64,000 bases of DNA from Carboxylicivirga agarovorans. GTDB lineage: Bacteria; Bacteroidota; Bacteroidia; Bacteroidales; Marinilabiliaceae. This document shows positions 63,026 through 64,000 of this stretch, one piece after another. The stretch is from positions 1 to 64,000 of the forward strand of contig NZ_JBNGPA010000014.1 in assembly GCF_050589845.1 (NCBI RefSeq). The letters are read 5' to 3'. Numbering within the stretch: position 1 is the first letter of the stretch; each line of letters opens with the position of its first letter. A model generated the notes under the pieces. The model was not told the origin of the DNA, made no database searches, and saw only the letters and a list, made by a program, of their open reading frames with translations. The translations under genes and the position numbers were made by a program.

Positions 63026-64000
63026 ATGATGAGACTGTCGTTACTACTTTTAAGCCTTTTAATTGCAAATACGCTTTTTGCAGGTTCATATGAGTTGGAT
63101 GCAGCAACAAAAGAGCGTATAAAGCAAACTGCCATTCATTTTTTTGAATCTGATGAAATAATTGAGCTGACAGTAAAAGCTGATTTTACAAGTATCAGAG
63201 AGGATCGCGACAGGGCAACCAATGAATATCATGCAGCAACCATAGTAATGAATGATGATGGTGATGAACTGCAGATTCCGGTTAAAATAAAAACACGAGG
63301 TAATTTCAGGCTTAAAACTGAGAATTGCGATTTCCCTCCTTTGAGGTTTAAATTTAAGACCCGTGAAGTTATCAATACTGTTTTTGAAGGTCAGAAAAAA
63401 CTGAAACTGGTTACTCATTGTCGCGACACAAGCGAAACCATGCAAAATACCATGCTACGAGAATACCTTGTATATAAAATGTACAATGCTGTTAGTGATC
63501 AAAGTCTTAGAGTGCGGCTAGTCAAGGTAAAATATGAAGATGTGGTATATGGTGATGAATTGATTAAATATGCCTTTTTTGTCGAATCAGTTGAGCAGAT
63601 GGCCAGTCGCCTTGGACTTGAAGAGGTAGAGATGGCAAACCTTAGACAAGAACAATTGGTTGAGGAAAATATTATACAGTTGGCCTTGTTTAATTATATG
63701 ATTGGAAATACAGACTGGTCTATTCCAAAGTTGCACAACGTGGCCTTGTTCCGGCACGACCGACATTCACCTCCGGTAGCTGTACCATACGATTTTGATA
63801 TGTCAGAGTTTGTTGACGCTTGCTATATGCATGTTTATATGGGACGTGAGTTACTCGAAAACAGGTATAAAGGAAAAAAAGTACCACTTGAGACCTTAGA
63901 AAATGCAATGGCGCACTATAAAGAGAAAAAATCAGAGTTAATCAATACTATACTTGATTTTGAATACCTGGATTTAGCCACCAGGCAGGAATGTCTGACG
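63026..64000 (+). CDS. CotH-like protein, partial (runs off the window)
   Basis: An open frame from ATG at 63026 continues to the last base: about 325 codons with no stop. A signal peptide is clear (about 1-20, LLSLLIANTLFA-G). The body resembles the CotH protein-kinase-like family: VPVKIKTRGNFRLKT-like IPVKIKTRGNFRLKT with FPPLRFKF, LKLVTHCRDTSETMQN, FFVESVEQMASRLG, and the likely catalytic region NYMIGNTDWSIPKLHNVALF with VPYDFDMSEF. The D-F-D motif fits the metal-binding part. It starts 8 bp after the VTC gene, a recurrent neighbour pair. The start could also be the adjacent ATG at 63029. Confidence 0.75.
   Translation, partial: MMRLSLLLLSLLIANTLFAGSYELDAATKERIKQTAIHFFESDEIIELTVKADFTSIREDRDRATNEYHAATIVMNDDGDELQIPVKIKTRGNFRLKTENCDFPPLRFKFKTREVINTVFEGQKKLKLVTHCRDTSETMQNTMLREYLVYKMYNAVSDQSLRVRLVKVKYEDVVYGDELIKYAFFVESVEQMASRLGLEEVEMANLRQEQLVEENIIQLALFNYMIGNTDWSIPKLHNVALFRHDRHSPPVAVPYDFDMSEFVDACYMHVYMGRELLENRYKGKKVPLETLENAMAHYKEKKSELINTILDFEYLDLATRQECLT

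Noticed and set aside
63086..63445. 119-residue minus-strand frame
   Set aside because: It is the shadow of the CotH-like gene on the plus strand, which has a signal peptide and recognisable motifs.

Overview
The window looks like chromosome from a marine or fermentative member of Bacteroidota, most likely close to Marinilabiliales (inference). The evidence is: TAnnTTTG-type -7 promoter boxes, a secreted protease with a C-terminal type IX secretion sorting tail, TonB receptors with CarboxypepD_reg-like N-termini, TPR-type periplasmic sensor kinases, DUF4465, DUF5106 and DUF6340 type envelope proteins, and an acetate plus butyrate-type acyl-phosphate fermentation cluster. No phage, plasmid or CRISPR signal was seen. 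The only mobile-element trace is a decayed IS200/RAYT-like transposase tail among REP-like palindromes.

Layout. 1-5140: a palindromic tandem repeat, two paralogous TPR histidine kinases and a small protein of unknown function, all on the minus strand. 5330-9355: a ZIP metal importer and a TonB-dependent receptor separated by repeat-rich DNA. 9686-16920: housekeeping genes (nth, valS, a Fur-family regulator, xerD, aroQ, pyk). 16921-18830: a gene-poor stretch with the transposase remnant, three identical tRNA-Asp genes, their promoter, and a candidate structured RNA with its own promoter and terminator. 18826-26128: a class I glutamine amidotransferase-like protein, two chemoreceptors and sucD. 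26560-35752: fabG, a DUF6340 lipoprotein, PBP4, a DUF819 membrane protein, an Omp85-like barrel, a YitT protein, an omega-amidase, a small unknown protein and a TonB-C/plug-like chimera. 36660-43567: pta, hbd-like, ackA, ptb, buk and a cation/proton antiporter. 43623-54174: the T9SS protease, a tightly packed five-gene minus-strand operon (DUF4097-like protein, Xaa-Pro aminopeptidase, glycosyltransferase 2, TlpA-like thioredoxin protein, DUF4465 lipoprotein) and a divergent TonB receptor. 54245-64000: an RlhA-like U32 protein, an SLC13 permease, a coiled-coil lipoprotein, a carboxypeptidase-regulatory-like protein, a GH16-like pseudoenzyme with a repeat domain, a VTC-domain protein and a CotH-like protein that runs off the end.

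How genes may work together. The pta-ackA and ptb-buk pairs make ATP from acetyl-CoA and butyryl-CoA (or branched acyl-CoA), and sucD and pyk add to the same energy metabolism. ZupT, the neighbouring receptor and the Fur-family regulator could form a metal uptake theme. The VTC and CotH-like genes form a recurrent pair. The most unusual item is the protein at 60280-61719. It has six units in strict register fused to a GH16 fold that has lost both catalytic glutamates, and it has no export signal.
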